From Burkholderiaceae bacterium 16 (GTDB lineage Bacteria > Pseudomonadota > Gammaproteobacteria > Burkholderiales > Burkholderiaceae), in NCBI GenBank assembly GCA_000955785.1, contig JYOD01000019.1, positions 1 to 64,000 on the forward strand: DNA of 64,000 nucleotides, read 5' to 3'. The notes beneath the pieces are model-generated. The model was not told the DNA's origin. It searched no databases and worked only from the letters and a program-made list of their open reading frames with translations. Below, piece after piece: positions 8,786 to 20,085 of this stretch. The translations under genes and the position numbers were made by a program. How positions within the stretch are numbered: position 1 is the first letter of the stretch; every line of letters starts with the position of its first letter.

Positions 8786-10921
8786 TCAGCCCGCGCCGCC
8801 GGCGCCGGTGTCGCGTGTCTCCGACGAAGCGCCTTCGCTTGTGGCACCTTCGGCACTCGCGGCGTCGCCCTCGGCGCTGCCTTCCGCGGCCGCGTCGGCG
8901 GCCACGCCCTCGGCGGCGGCTTCGGCGGCCTCCTCGGCAGCAGCTTCAGCGGCGGCTTCGGCCGACACTTCGCTGGCTTCGTCGTCGCCTTCCAGCTCTT
9001 CCGACGGCAATTCGCCTTCGCCGGCAAAGATCTCCAGGACCCGGCACGACACCTCCAGCGAGATTTCGTCGGTTGCGCCGATTTCCAGCAGCACCTGGGT
9101 ACCGCGCGAGGCCTGGACCAGTTCGGGCACGCGCGTGACCAGCGGGATCTCGGCAAAGCGCACCGCGCCTTCCTTGAGCACCGAGCCCATCAGGCGCTCG
9201 CGCTTTTCCTGTTGCAGCCAGCGCAGGCACCAGTAGCGTTCCATGGTCGACTGGTGATCGGCATAAGCGGCGTAGGTGCCTTCGAAGTCGGCTACGGCAG
9301 CCAGCAGGTCGGAGTCCTTGGGCTTGAACGGCGCCACCAGCTTGGCCGTGATGCCATGCTGGGCCACCGCCAGGATCTGCCACTGGTTGACGAGGTCGAC
9401 ATAGCGCCGCAGCGGCGAAGTGCTCCAGGCGTACTGCGCCACGCCCAGCCCTTCATGCGGGGCCGGATAGGTCTGCATGCGGGTGCGGTGCATGCCCCAG
9501 GCCTTCTGCGTGCGGTAGATGCCCGGCACGCCGTGGTCTGCGAGCAGCTTGCCCCAGGTGCTGTTGGCCAGGATCATCAGCTCGGCCACGATCTTGTCGA
9601 GCGGAGAGCCGCGCCGGCGCTGCTCGATGCGCACGCGCTCGCTGCCGTCGGCCAGTTCGTCGAGGTAGAAGTTGTAGTCGGCGCGGTTGTGCGACTCGGG
9701 CCGCAGCCCGCTCGCCAGGCGCGCCTTCTGGCGTTCATCGTGCAACCATCCAGAGAAGTGCCACAGCTGGGTCAGCGCCTCGCGGAACGGATAGTCGCCG
9801 GTGCCTGCGGCAAGCGCGGCCTCGGTCACCACGTCCTCAAGCAGGTTGTGGCGCAGGTTGGCCGCGATCATGACCATTTCGGCATGGGTCTCGCTGCTGA
9901 CGATGGCTTGCTGGGCCGGATCGTAGACCACGTACAGCGACAAGGCCGGGCACTCGCGCCCTTCCTGCAGCGTGTAGCGCTCCACCACATCGTCGGGCAG
10001 CATGGTGATCTTGTCGCCGGGGAAATACACGGTCGACAAGCGCTGGCGCGCCACGGCATCGAGCGGCTCGCCACGGCGGATGCCGAGGCCGGGGGCCGCG
10101 ATATGGATGCCCACGCGGATCTTGCCACCGTCGAGCGGCGTGACCGACAGCGCGTCGTCGATCTCGGTGGTAGTGACGTCGTCGATGGAAAACGCCTCGA
10201 CCTCCGCGCGCGGCAAGTCGCCGACGGGTTCCGGCACGGGCACGTCGGGAAAGCCCGTGCCCTTGGGAAAGCATTCGGAGAGGAATTTGGCCTCATGCAG
10301 CGCGCGCGGGCTGGCAATGCCGCCCACTGCCACCATCAGCCGCATCGGCGACATGCCAAGCGCGGTGCAGGCGGCGTCCATCGCCTTGTATTCGAGGCTG
10401 TTCTTGTCGGGCTTGAACAGCAGCTGCAGTGCCTTGCCGCGGAAGGCGTCGGGCAACGTCATGGCCTTGAGCTGGGCTTCGTATTCGGCCTGCACCAGGG
10501 CTTGCTGCTTTTTGCGTTCGAGTGCGGCTAGCGCTGCCTTGAGCTGGTCTTCCGGCGCGCGCTGGTAGCGCCCGCGTCCCTTGCGGCGGAAATAGACCGG
10601 ATTGCCGTGCAGCGCCTGTGCCAGCGCAGCTTGCTGCACCACGCTCGCCGCCGCGCCGAAATACTCGGCGGCCAGGTCGGTGAATCCGAACTCTTCCTCC
10701 GACGCGCATTCCCACAGGAACGGCAGGTCGATCTCGCCGGCCAGCTCGGCGGTCTGGCGCACCAGCTCGATCGCCGACGGCTGCGCGAACTGCAACAGTA
10801 CGTCACGCGACTTGATCTTGGTGCGCTTGCCCGCGGGCAGCTCCACCTGGTACGACTCGCCCTGCTGGGTCAGCACGGTGCCGGCGCGAATCTCGCCGCC
10901 TTCTTCGAACAGCAACTGCAT
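8786..10921 (-). CDS. RNase II/R-type 3'-5' exoribonuclease (RNB domain) with acidic alanine-rich tail
   Basis: A 711-residue RNB-family exonuclease, expected to degrade RNA from the 3' end with Mg2+. The catalytic block contains FSIDDVTTTEIDDALSV with its aspartate cluster (about 245-262), then RVGIHIAAP, YFPGDKITMLP and a late AWSTSPLRRYVDLVNQW segment. The end of the protein, about residues 645-711, is almost entirely Ala, Glu, Ser and Gly, with runs of AAEAAAEEAAEAAAE type; this is not part of the usual fold. It begins after a 180-bp gap from the SDR gene on the same strand. Confidence 0.88.
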   Translation of the reverse strand: MQLLFEEGGEIRAGTVLTQQGESYQVELPAGKRTKIKSRDVLLQFAQPSAIELVRQTAELAGEIDLPFLWECASEEEFGFTDLAAEYFGAAASVVQQAALAQALHGNPVYFRRKGRGRYQRAPEDQLKAALAALERKKQQALVQAEYEAQLKAMTLPDAFRGKALQLLFKPDKNSLEYKAMDAACTALGMSPMRLMVAVGGIASPRALHEAKFLSECFPKGTGFPDVPVPEPVGDLPRAEVEAFSIDDVTTTEIDDALSVTPLDGGKIRVGIHIAAPGLGIRRGEPLDAVARQRLSTVYFPGDKITMLPDDVVERYTLQEGRECPALSLYVVYDPAQQAIVSSETHAEMVMIAANLRHNLLEDVVTEAALAAGTGDYPFREALTQLWHFSGWLHDERQKARLASGLRPESHNRADYNFYLDELADGSERVRIEQRRRGSPLDKIVAELMILANSTWGKLLADHGVPGIYRTQKAWGMHRTRMQTYPAPHEGLGVAQYAWSTSPLRRYVDLVNQWQILAVAQHGITAKLVAPFKPKDSDLLAAVADFEGTYAAYADHQSTMERYWCLRWLQQEKRERLMGSVLKEGAVRFAEIPLVTRVPELVQASRGTQVLLEIGATDEISLEVSCRVLEIFAGEGELPSEELEGDDEASEVSAEAAAEAAAEEAAEAAAEGVAADAAAEGSAEGDAASAEGATSEGASSETRDTGAGGAG

Positions 10922-11102
10922 GGATCGGTACTTTCAGAAATGCCGGGAACCGTTCTGGAAAACAAGCGCCGTGGCGCTTTGTAACGCCTGTGGGAACGGC
11001 CCGGTGAGAGAAATGGTGCAAGGCCGCCCTCAGGCGAGACGGCAACCGGACCTGAGATGATACCGCACCGCGCCGGCCGCAAGCCCGGCGCGGGTCAAGC
11101 TG

Positions 11103-12529
<1,427 letters not shown>

Positions 12530-12536
12530 ACCGCAC

Positions 12537-13157
12537 TCATGCCTGCGGCTCCGGGTTGACCGGGCTGATCTGTCCACCGGGACCATAGCCGCAGAAGGCC
12601 AGGACTTCGTCGACGTAGCCGGCAAATTCGCTGATGCCGTGGTCGCTGCCCTCGATGACGCGCGTATGCGCGCCGGGGAACGCCGCCAGCATCTCGCGAT
12701 AGTCCAGCACCTCGTCACCGGTGGCGGCCATGAGGAAATAGCGCTCTGGCCGGGTGATGGCCTCGACCCGCAGCGCCAGTAGTTCGTCCAGGTGATGCCG
12801 TTCCACGCGCACCGAACCGCCGCCATGCCAGAGCGGCTGGTCGCCCAGGTAACGCTCAAGGTCGGTCCAAGGATGCACAGCCGGGTTGAGCAGCACCGCG
12901 CGGCAGCCGTGGCGCTCGGCCAGCCAGCGGGCATAGAAACCGCCCAGCGAAGACCCGATGATGGTGAGCGGCTGCGCGCCGCCCGCCTGGGACGCCGCTA
13001 TCGCCGCTTCCGCCTGGGCGATGGCCGCCGCCGGCGACACGTTCAGCACGGGGCAGGCGTAATAGCGGCCAACGCCCCATTCGCGCATGCGCTCCTGGAC
13101 CAGCCGCGCCTTGAACGACTGCGGCGAGGAACGAAAACCATGCAGGTACAACAACAT
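12537..13157 (-). CDS. yqiA: YqiA/UPF0227-type alpha/beta-hydrolase esterase
   Basis: A 206-residue small esterase of the YqiA family. The N-terminus [17 protein letters not shown] is characteristic. The nucleophile serine lies in [12 protein letters not shown] (about 89-100), the acid residue in ATGDEVLDY, and the histidine in [10 protein letters not shown] near residue 178. The physiological substrate in this family is unknown. It lies 12 bp after mpl and 7 bp before ubiC in one minus-strand operon. Confidence 0.88.
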   Translation of the reverse strand: MLLYLHGFRSSPQSFKARLVQERMREWGVGRYYACPVLNVSPAAAIAQAEAAIAASQAGGAQPLTIIGSSLGGFYARWLAERHGCRAVLLNPAVHPWTDLERYLGDQPLWHGGGSVRVERHHLDELLALRVEAITRPERYFLMAATGDEVLDYREMLAAFPGAHTRVIEGSDHGISEFAGYVDEVLAFCGYGPGGQISPVNPEPQA

Positions 13158-13169
13158 GCCGGTCCCCGC

Positions 13170-14558
13170 TCAGGCCGCGTCGCCGGCAGCGAAGGCATCC
13201 AGCAGCTTCTGGTGCACGCCACCGAAACCGCCGTTGCTCATCACCAGCACGTGGTCGCCCGGGCGTGCCGCGGCGCGCACCGCCCGCACCAGCGCGGGAA
13301 GATCGCTGAAGGCGGCAGCCCGCTCGCCCAGCGGCGCCAGTGATTCGGCCAGGCCCCAGCCCAGGGCATCCTTGCCGCTGGCCGCGCCGTAGCCGAACAC
13401 GAGGTCGGCCGCCTCCAGGCTGGCCGGCAGTTGCGCCTTCATGACGCCCAGCTTCATGGTGTTCGAGCGCGGCTCCAGCACGGCCAGGATGCGCGCCGCG
13501 CCAACCCGTTTGCGCAGGCCGTCGAGCGTGGTCTGGATCGCGGTGGGATGGTGGGCAAAGTCGTCATAGACCGTGATGCCGTCGACCACGCCCCGCACTT
13601 CCATGCGGCGCTTCACATTGGCAAAGCGCGACAGGGAATCGATCGCCTGGGCCGGCGGCACGCCCACATGCCTTGCCGCCGCGATCGCAGCCAGCGCGTT
13701 CAGGCGGTTATGCGTGCCTTGCAGGTCCCAGGTGAGCCGTCCCTGCAGCGCCTCGCCGAACCAGACATCGAAGCTGTCTTGCGCCGCGCCGCCGGTGGCG
13801 CCGGCAGGCTCCCCGGCACGCCAGTCGCCCATGCCGAACTGCTCCGTCTCACTCCAGCAGCCCCGCTCCAGCACGCGCGCCACACTCTCTTCCGCCCCGT
13901 TGACGATCAGGCGACCCTGCTCAGGCACGGTTCGCACGAGGTGGTGGAACTGGGTCTCGATCGCGGCAAGATCCGGGAAGATGTCGGCGTGATCGTATTC
14001 CAGGTTATTCAGGATGGCCGTGCGCGGACGGTAATGGACGAACTTGCTGCGCTTGTCAAAGAACGCCGTATCGTACTCATCGGCTTCGATCACGAAGAAA
14101 TCGGACTCGGTCACGCGCGCTGACACCCCAAAGTTTTGGGGCACGCCGCCAACCAGGAAACCCGGGTTGTAGCCCGCATCCTCCAGGATCCAGGCCAGCA
14201 TGGAAGTCGTTGTGGTCTTGCCGTGGGTTCCCGCCACCGCCAGCGTCCATTTGCCGCGCAGCACATGCTCGCCCAGCCACTGCGGGCCGGATGTATAGGG
14301 CAGGTTGCGGTTGAGGATGGCCTCCATCAGCGGATTACCGCGCGAGACCACATTGCCGATCACGAACAGATCCGGCGCCAGCGCCAGCTGGTTCGGATCG
14401 AAGCCCTCGATCAGTTCGATGCCCTGGGCCTCGAGCTGCGTGCTCATGGGCGGGTAGACATTGGCATCGCAACCAGTCACGCGGTGGCCAGCCTGCTTGG
14501 CCAGTACGGCAAGGCCGCCCATGAATGTGCCGCAGATACCGAGGATGTGAATATGCAT
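13170..14558 (-). CDS. mpl: UDP-N-acetylmuramate:tripeptide ligase (murein recycling)
   Basis: Mpl attaches recycled L-Ala-gamma-D-Glu-meso-DAP directly to UDP-MurNAc, saving cell-wall tripeptide. The 462-residue protein begins MHIHILGICGTFMGGLA and has the ATP loop AGTHGKTTTTSML (about 110-122), IEADEYDTAFFDKRSKF, LNNLEYDHADIF, and the Mur-ligase C-terminal motifs YDDFAHHPTAI and EPRSNTMKLG. The start at 14558 is set by this N-terminus; the open frame continues another 212 codons upstream without homology. It heads an operon with yqiA, ubiC and probably the SDR gene. ampD, which feeds the same recycling pathway, is at the far end of this window. Confidence 0.95.
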   Translation of the reverse strand: MHIHILGICGTFMGGLAVLAKQAGHRVTGCDANVYPPMSTQLEAQGIELIEGFDPNQLALAPDLFVIGNVVSRGNPLMEAILNRNLPYTSGPQWLGEHVLRGKWTLAVAGTHGKTTTTSMLAWILEDAGYNPGFLVGGVPQNFGVSARVTESDFFVIEADEYDTAFFDKRSKFVHYRPRTAILNNLEYDHADIFPDLAAIETQFHHLVRTVPEQGRLIVNGAEESVARVLERGCWSETEQFGMGDWRAGEPAGATGGAAQDSFDVWFGEALQGRLTWDLQGTHNRLNALAAIAAARHVGVPPAQAIDSLSRFANVKRRMEVRGVVDGITVYDDFAHHPTAIQTTLDGLRKRVGAARILAVLEPRSNTMKLGVMKAQLPASLEAADLVFGYGAASGKDALGWGLAESLAPLGERAAAFSDLPALVRAVRAAARPGDHVLVMSNGGFGGVHQKLLDAFAAGDAA

Positions 14559-14908
14559 GGAATTTGGGATTCGGCGGGCCTGGGCGGCCGGGCCTGTGGC
14601 TTCTGAATGAGGGGGAATTGTACCTGAGGGGGGCAGGGGGAATCCCGAGGGATGCCTGCGGCAACAGGCGGAAATCCACTTCCGTATGGTGCGCAGCGAG
14701 CCCCTGAAACCGTTCGGTTCGAGCCCTGCAACCCGCCCCGGAAGGTCGCTCCACGCAGGGGGAGCCGCCTTTGACCGTGAAGTTAAGCCGCTAAAGCTGG
14801 CTTTGACGTTAAATCCGCCAGCCAACGGAATCTCAAGCCCCCCACCCACTCTAAGAAACCAAACCCCGCCCGGGGCGCCTCCCCCAATCCCTCCGGTATC
14901 ATCCCCAC
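14559..14908. other. Divergent intergenic region mpl / hypothetical gene
   Basis: About 350 bp containing the presumed promoters of the mpl operon and the plus-strand hypothetical gene. GC-rich with short G and C runs; I see no clear operator, hairpin or RNA gene. Confidence 0.5.
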
Positions 14909-15613
14909 ATGCCCCGCCGCCCCACCCTGGACCCCATCCGCCTGCGCGAAGAAATTGCACAGGCCGCCGCCCGCATGATCGCGGAAGACGGTGCCGACTA
15001 CGCCACCGCCAAGCGCAAGGCCGCGCGCCAGTTGCTGGGCGACATCCGCGTAACCGGCGAGTGGCTCCCCGACAACGAGATGGTCGAGGCCGAGGTCCGC
15101 GCCTACCAGGCGCTGTTCCATTCGGACAGCCAGCCGCGCGTGCTAGCGCTCCTGCGCCGCCTGGCCATACTGGCCATGAGTGACCTGGCCGCATTCCGCC
15201 CCTACCTGGCCGGGGCGGTACTCAACGGCACGGCCACCGAGCATTCGGACGTCTACCTCCAGTGCTTCTGCGACAGCCCCAAGGACCTCACCCTCCATCT
15301 GCTCAATGCCGGTGTCGATTTCGATACCAGCGAAAGCCGGCACTTTGCCGGCCGTGGCGAGGTCGAGACCTTGAGCTTCCTCTGGAAGGGCCAGTGGCCC
15401 GCACAGAGGGAGGCACGGCTGCTGGCAGGGGAAATCCGCGCCGAGCTTGGCCAGCCCGTTGGCATTCATATAGCGCTGTATGATGCGGATGATGAACGTG
15501 GCGCGGTCCGGGCAGATGCCGGCGGCCGCGTTGCCCGTGCCGACCTGAGCGCCGTGCAGGCACTCGCGGCGGCGGCCGCATCCGACACACCCGACACGCC
15601 CGAAGCAGCCTGA
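14909..15613 (+). CDS. Conserved hypothetical protein
   Basis: I do not recognise the family. The 234-residue product starts MPRRPTLDPIRL and is predicted soluble, with no signal peptide or membrane helix. The first 60 residues look helical (AQAAARMIAEDGADYATAKRKAARQLLGD), followed by a mixed region to about residue 190 and an alanine/threonine-rich tail (AAAAASDTPDTPEAA). It is divergent from mpl and 77 bp upstream of the TlpA-like gene. Codon use matches its neighbours, so it is probably a native gene. Confidence 0.7.
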   Translation: MPRRPTLDPIRLREEIAQAAARMIAEDGADYATAKRKAARQLLGDIRVTGEWLPDNEMVEAEVRAYQALFHSDSQPRVLALLRRLAILAMSDLAAFRPYLAGAVLNGTATEHSDVYLQCFCDSPKDLTLHLLNAGVDFDTSESRHFAGRGEVETLSFLWKGQWPAQREARLLAGEIRAELGQPVGIHIALYDADDERGAVRADAGGRVARADLSAVQALAAAAASDTPDTPEAA

Positions 15614-15690
15614 GCTCCCGAACGGCGCGGTGCCTTCCGTTCCAGCCCCGGCCTTTTCTGCCATCTATCAGCCGCTAACTTCCTGCTGCC

Positions 15691-16239
15691 ATGACCCCTT
15701 CCAATAGCACTTCTGTCCGCCGCAGCCGCCTCTGGGTCTGGCTCGCCGTTGCTGTCGTCGCTGCCGCTGCCGGCGCACTGGCCGGTCATTATGTGTTCTC
15801 GCCCAAGCCAGCATCCGACGAGGCGGTGGAAGCGTTCCTGCGTACGCAACTGCCTGACCCGACCGGCGCGCAGGTCGATTTCGCCAAGTTGCGGGGCAAA
15901 ACTGTAGTTGTGAACTTCTGGGCACCCTGGTGCGGCCCATGCGTCGAGGAGATGCCCGACCTGACCGCGCTGCACAAGGAGTACTCGGGGCGCAAGGTGG
16001 AATTTGTCGGCATCGGCATCGATTCGGCCAACAATATCCAGCAGTTCATCCAGAAAGTACCGGTCTCTTACCCGCTGGTGGTGGCGGGCTTTGCCGGTAC
16101 GGAGCTGTCGCGTAATTTCGGCAATGCCGCCGGCGGGCTGCCCTATACAGTGATCATTGCGCCTGACGGCACGGTCAGCTACCGCAAAATGGGCAGGGTT
16201 TCCCCTGACGAACTGCGCGCCGCGCTACCTCGCGGCTAG
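15691..16239 (+). CDS. TlpA/ResA-like membrane-anchored thioredoxin
   Basis: A 182-residue thiol:disulfide protein. An N-terminal membrane anchor spans about residues 13-35, leaving the catalytic domain in the periplasm. The thioredoxin fold carries VVVNFWAPWCGPC with active-site Cys81 and Cys84, then FVGIGIDS and the cis-proline segment GLPYTVIIAPDG. Proteins of this type keep apocytochrome c or other periplasmic cysteines reduced. No cytochrome maturation gene is adjacent, so the client is unknown. It is separated from aroQ by 206 bp. Confidence 0.9.
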   Translation: MTPSNSTSVRRSRLWVWLAVAVVAAAAGALAGHYVFSPKPASDEAVEAFLRTQLPDPTGAQVDFAKLRGKTVVVNFWAPWCGPCVEEMPDLTALHKEYSGRKVEFVGIGIDSANNIQQFIQKVPVSYPLVVAGFAGTELSRNFGNAAGGLPYTVIIAPDGTVSYRKMGRVSPDELRAALPRG

Positions 16240-16445
16240 GCATAAAATTCTTGATTTGGGGCGATTCTCACCTAATCTTGAGCGATCGTCACGCAAATTG
16301 ACCGATTTCCGATGGCACAGATCGAAAGTGCCGGATCAGACCAAGAAACTCGCCTGCCTGGAAGCTGCTTATGTCTGCGCTGCTAGACAAATCACTCTAA
16401 GCTACGGTAATCTCCGCGCAATTTCGTTGAAATGGTCGAGCCGCC

Positions 16446-16940
16446 GTGATCGATACGCCTCCCGAACGCCGCTCCGCCCGCTACCGCAAGGTGCTGGTCC
16501 TGCATGGACCTAACCTGAACCTGCTGGGCACGCGCGAACCGGAAACCTATGGACACACGAAACTGGTCGATATCGACCTTGCCCTTGCGCAGCGTGCAAG
16601 GCAGGCCAATATCGCCCTGGCTACGTTCCAGTCCAACCACGAGGGGGCACTGGTCGATCGTATCCATGCAGCGCGCGACGAGGGCGTTGACTTCATCATC
16701 ATCAACCCGGCCGCCTACACGCATACCAGCGTGGCGTTGCGCGATGCGCTGGCTGGGGTGGCGACCCCTTTCGTGGAGGTCCACTTGTCGAACGTGCATC
16801 GGCGCGAGGACTTCCGTCACCACTCCTTTTTCTCGGATGTGGCGATCGGCGTGATCTGCGGGCTTGGCTGGCAAGGCTACCTGCTGGCGCTGGACTATGC
16901 CCTCGGGCAGGAGCTGGAGCAGGCGCCCCAAAAGGCCTGA
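16446..16940 (+). CDS. aroQ: 3-dehydroquinate dehydratase, type II
   Basis: AroQ dehydrates 3-dehydroquinate to 3-dehydroshikimate, one step before AroE (encoded at 6862-7758). The 164-residue product has the type II signature [21 protein letters not shown] (the tyrosine is catalytic), [30 protein letters not shown] and [18 protein letters not shown]. It starts at a GTG at 16446; no better ATG lies upstream of the conserved core. aroQ followed by accB and accC is a common order in beta- and gamma-proteobacteria. Confidence 0.95.
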   Translation: MIDTPPERRSARYRKVLVLHGPNLNLLGTREPETYGHTKLVDIDLALAQRARQANIALATFQSNHEGALVDRIHAARDEGVDFIIINPAAYTHTSVALRDALAGVATPFVEVHLSNVHRREDFRHHSFFSDVAIGVICGLGWQGYLLALDYALGQELEQAPQKA

Positions 16941-17100
16941 CCCGGCCGGTTTATTTCATGACATTTACCGCGCCCCCGGCGCCTGTCACGTCCCCGCTGT
17001 TTCGCGCGGCGGACGTAGGCAGCCCGCCGGACGCATGAGTTTTTCCCGGACGAAGCCGCCAGAGCGGCAAGCCGGACAACCCGATTCAGGAGGATAGAAG

Positions 17101-17559
17101 ATGGACCTGCGCAAGCTGAAGACGCTGATCGACCTGGTGGCCGAGTCCGGCATCTCCGAGCTGGAAGTCACCGAAGGCGAAGGCAAGGTGCGAATTGTCA
17201 AGGCACCGCCGCAGGTCATCGCCGCGCCGATGGCGATGCAACCGATGCAGGCGCTACCCCCGGCCGCCGCACCCGCCGCGGCGCCCGTTGCCGGCGCCGA
17301 GCCGGCCGCACCGCAACTGCCGGTTGGCCATGTCGTGACCTCGCCGATGGTCGGCACCTTCTATCGCGCACCCTCGCCGGGCGCCGCGGCCTTCGTCAAC
17401 GTGGGCGATACCGTCAAGGAAGGCCAGACGGTCTGCATCATCGAAGCGATGAAGCTGCTCAACGAGATCGAGTCCGACAAAGCCGGCGTGATCAAGGAAA
17501 TCCTGGTCGAGAATGGCCAGGCGGTGGAATACGGCCAGCCGCTCTTCATCATCGGCTGA
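17101..17559 (+). CDS. accB: Biotin carboxyl carrier protein of acetyl-CoA carboxylase
   Basis: AccB carries CO2 on biotin between the biotin carboxylase AccC and the carboxyltransferase. The 152-residue product begins [23 protein letters not shown], has a Pro/Ala linker at about 45-75 and a C-terminal biotinyl domain from about 77. The biotin attachment lysine is Lys118 in [11 protein letters not shown]; the residue after the lysine is Leu, where Met-Met is the most familiar form. A good ribosome site (AGGAGG) precedes the ATG. accC follows after 191 bp. Confidence 0.96.
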   Translation: MDLRKLKTLIDLVAESGISELEVTEGEGKVRIVKAPPQVIAAPMAMQPMQALPPAAAPAAAPVAGAEPAAPQLPVGHVVTSPMVGTFYRAPSPGAAAFVNVGDTVKEGQTVCIIEAMKLLNEIESDKAGVIKEILVENGQAVEYGQPLFIIG

Positions 17560-17750
17560 TACTGACCGGCATGCCGCGCCGCCCGCAGCCTGCGCCGGAT
17601 GTTCCGGCCGGCCGCGCCGGCGCAGGCGAACCGGACGCGCCGCACGGGCCTCGTCCCGGTGCCAGCTCCCCCGCCCGCACTCCGGCCACCGCGCCGGGGG
17701 CGCCATGATCCGCCGCGGTGGGACCGCCTTTCTCCTCGCAGAGAGTGACT

Positions 17751-19118
17751 ATGTTTGAAAAAATTCTGATCGCGAATCGCGGTGAAATCGCCCTTCGCAT
17801 CCAGCGCGCCTGCCGCGAGCTTGGCATCAAGACCGTAGTGGTGTATTCGGAAGCCGACAAGGAAGCCAAATACGTCAAACTGGCCGACGAAGCCGTCTGT
17901 ATCGGCCCGGCGCCTTCGCCACTGTCCTACCTCAATATGCCGGCCATCATCTCGGCCGCCGAGGTGACCGATTCGCAAGCCATTCACCCAGGCTACGGCT
18001 TCCTGTCGGAAAACGCCGACTTCGCCGAACGTGTGGAAAAATCCGGCTTCGTCTTTATCGGCCCGACCTCGGAAAGCATCCGCCTGATGGGCGACAAGGT
18101 CTCGGCCAAGCAAGCCATGATCAAGTCCGGCGTGCCGTGCGTGCCGGGCTCCGAAGGCGCCCTGCCCGATGATCCCAAGGAAATCCTGGCGATCGCGCGC
18201 ACCGTCGGCTACCCGGTCATCATCAAGGCGGCAGGCGGCGGCGGTGGCCGTGGCATGCGCGTGGTGCACACCGAAGCGGCCCTGGTCAACGCGGTCAATA
18301 TGACGCGCGAGGAAGCCGGCCGTGCCTTCGGCAACCCGGAGGTCTACATGGAGAAATTCCTGGAGAACCCCCGGCACGTCGAAATCCAGATCCTGGCCGA
18401 CCAGCATCGCCAGGCGATCTGGCTGGGCGAGCGCGACTGCTCGATGCAGCGCCGCCACCAGAAGGTGATCGAGGAAGCGCCCGCGCCGCATATCCCGCGC
18501 CGCCTGATCGAGCGTATCGGCGACCGCTGCGCCGAGGCCTGCAAGAAGATCGGCTACCGTGGCGCCGGCACCTTCGAGTTCCTGTACGAGAACAACGAGT
18601 TCTACTTCATCGAGATGAACACGCGCGTGCAGGTGGAGCACCCCGTCACCGAGATGATCACCGGCATCGACATCGTGCAGGAGCAGATCCGCATCGCCTT
18701 TGGCGAGAAGCTGCGCTGGCGCCAGAAGGACGTGCAGCTGCGCGGCCACTCCATCGAATGCCGCATCAACGCCGAGGATCCGTTCAAGTTCACCCCGTCG
18801 CCCGGCCGCATCACCGCCTGGCACATGCCCGGCGGTCCCGGCGTGCGGGTCGACTCGCACGCGTATGATGGCTACTTTGTGCCGCCCAACTACGATTCGA
18901 TGATTGGCAAGATCATCACCTACGGCGCTACCCGCGAGCAGGCCATTGCCCGCATGCGGATCGCGCTGTCGGAAATGGTGGTGGACGGCATCCAGACCAA
19001 CGTACCGCTGCACCGCGAGCTGATGCTCGATGCCAACTTCGTCGAAGGCGGCACCAGCATTCACTATCTCGAACACCGCCTGGCCCAGAAGACCGTGGCC
19101 AAGGGCGGCAAGATCTGA
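17751..19118 (+). CDS. accC: Biotin carboxylase subunit of acetyl-CoA carboxylase
   Basis: AccC carboxylates the biotin on AccB using ATP and bicarbonate, the first committed step of fatty acid synthesis. The 455-residue ATP-grasp enzyme begins [17 protein letters not shown]. It shows [15 protein letters not shown], the glycine-rich ATP loop [32 protein letters not shown] and [26 protein letters not shown]. The start at 17751 is chosen over 17718 because it opens the conserved N-terminus. It is followed after 43 bp by prmA. Confidence 0.97.
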   Translation: MFEKILIANRGEIALRIQRACRELGIKTVVVYSEADKEAKYVKLADEAVCIGPAPSPLSYLNMPAIISAAEVTDSQAIHPGYGFLSENADFAERVEKSGFVFIGPTSESIRLMGDKVSAKQAMIKSGVPCVPGSEGALPDDPKEILAIARTVGYPVIIKAAGGGGGRGMRVVHTEAALVNAVNMTREEAGRAFGNPEVYMEKFLENPRHVEIQILADQHRQAIWLGERDCSMQRRHQKVIEEAPAPHIPRRLIERIGDRCAEACKKIGYRGAGTFEFLYENNEFYFIEMNTRVQVEHPVTEMITGIDIVQEQIRIAFGEKLRWRQKDVQLRGHSIECRINAEDPFKFTPSPGRITAWHMPGGPGVRVDSHAYDGYFVPPNYDSMIGKIITYGATREQAIARMRIALSEMVVDGIQTNVPLHRELMLDANFVEGGTSIHYLEHRLAQKTVAKGGKI

Positions 19119-19161
19119 AGCCCCGGCGCGGCCAGCATTAACGGATCGACAAGGATCGCCT

Positions 19162-20076
19162 GTGGCATTTCAGGAATGTGTGATCGAAATCGCACAAGAC
19201 CAGGCAGAAGCCTGGTCTGACGCACTGTTCGACCTCGGCGCGCTGTCGGTATCGGTGGAAGACGCCGATGCCGACACGCCCGACGAGCAGCCGCTGTTCG
19301 GCGAGCCCGGCATGGAGCCGACTCGCCTAGCATGGAACCGCTCGCGCGTGGTGGCGCTGTTCGACGACAGCACCGATCCCGTGCTGGTGGTGGCCGCTGC
19401 TGCCAATGCGCTGGGCATCGACCCGGTGCCGCCGTACCAGCTGCGGCCGGTCGAGGACCAGGACTGGGTGCGCCTGACGCAATCCCAGTTCGAGCCTATC
19501 CGCATCGGCGAGCGCATCTGGGTGGTGCCCTCGTGGCACGAAGCGCCGGAACCCGACGCGGTGGTGCTGGAACTCGATCCCGGCCTCGCCTTCGGTACCG
19601 GCAGCCATCCCACCACGCGGCTGTGCATGCAGTGGCTGGAACAGAACATCAAGGCGGGTGAAACCGTGCTCGACTACGGTTGCGGCTCGGGCATCCTCGC
19701 CATCGTGGCGCGCAAGCTCGGCGCGGGCGACACGCTCGGCATCGATATCGACCCCAACGCGGTGGAAGCCTCGCGGTACAACGCTGAGCGCAATCGCGTG
19801 GAAGCCACTTTCGCGCTGCCGGAAACCGTTTCCGAGGCCAGCTACGACCTCGTCGTCGCCAATATCCTCTCCAATCCGCTCAAGCTGATGGCGGCCATGC
19901 TGAGCGCCCGCGTGCGTCCCGGCGGCCGGCTGGTGCTGTCGGGCGTGCTGGAGCGGCAGGCGGACGAAGTCGCCGCTGCCTACGCGCCCTGGCTGCCCAT
20001 GTCAGTCTGGCGCAGCGAGGAAGGCTGGGTGTGCCTGCACGGCACCCGCGGTGAAGGCCTCGGCGTCCAGCCCTGA
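19162..20076 (+). CDS. prmA: Ribosomal protein L11 methyltransferase
   Basis: PrmA trimethylates ribosomal protein L11 using S-adenosylmethionine. The 304-residue product starts at a GTG (VAFQECVIE), preceded by an AAGGA ribosome site, and has an N-terminal L11-binding domain to about residue 100. The methyltransferase core contains [19 protein letters not shown], the SAM loop [15 protein letters not shown] (about 170-184), [12 protein letters not shown] and [10 protein letters not shown], the family motif IV. accB-accC-prmA is a conserved gene order. Confidence 0.95.
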   Translation: MAFQECVIEIAQDQAEAWSDALFDLGALSVSVEDADADTPDEQPLFGEPGMEPTRLAWNRSRVVALFDDSTDPVLVVAAAANALGIDPVPPYQLRPVEDQDWVRLTQSQFEPIRIGERIWVVPSWHEAPEPDAVVLELDPGLAFGTGSHPTTRLCMQWLEQNIKAGETVLDYGCGSGILAIVARKLGAGDTLGIDIDPNAVEASRYNAERNRVEATFALPETVSEASYDLVVANILSNPLKLMAAMLSARVRPGGRLVLSGVLERQADEVAAAYAPWLPMSVWRSEEGWVCLHGTRGEGLGVQP

Positions 20077-20085
20077 GCCCCGCCA

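Noticed and set aside
11071-11095. GC-rich hairpin after the SDR gene as terminator
   Set aside because: The stem is strong, but there is no T tract on the minus strand, so a Rho-independent terminator is not supported.
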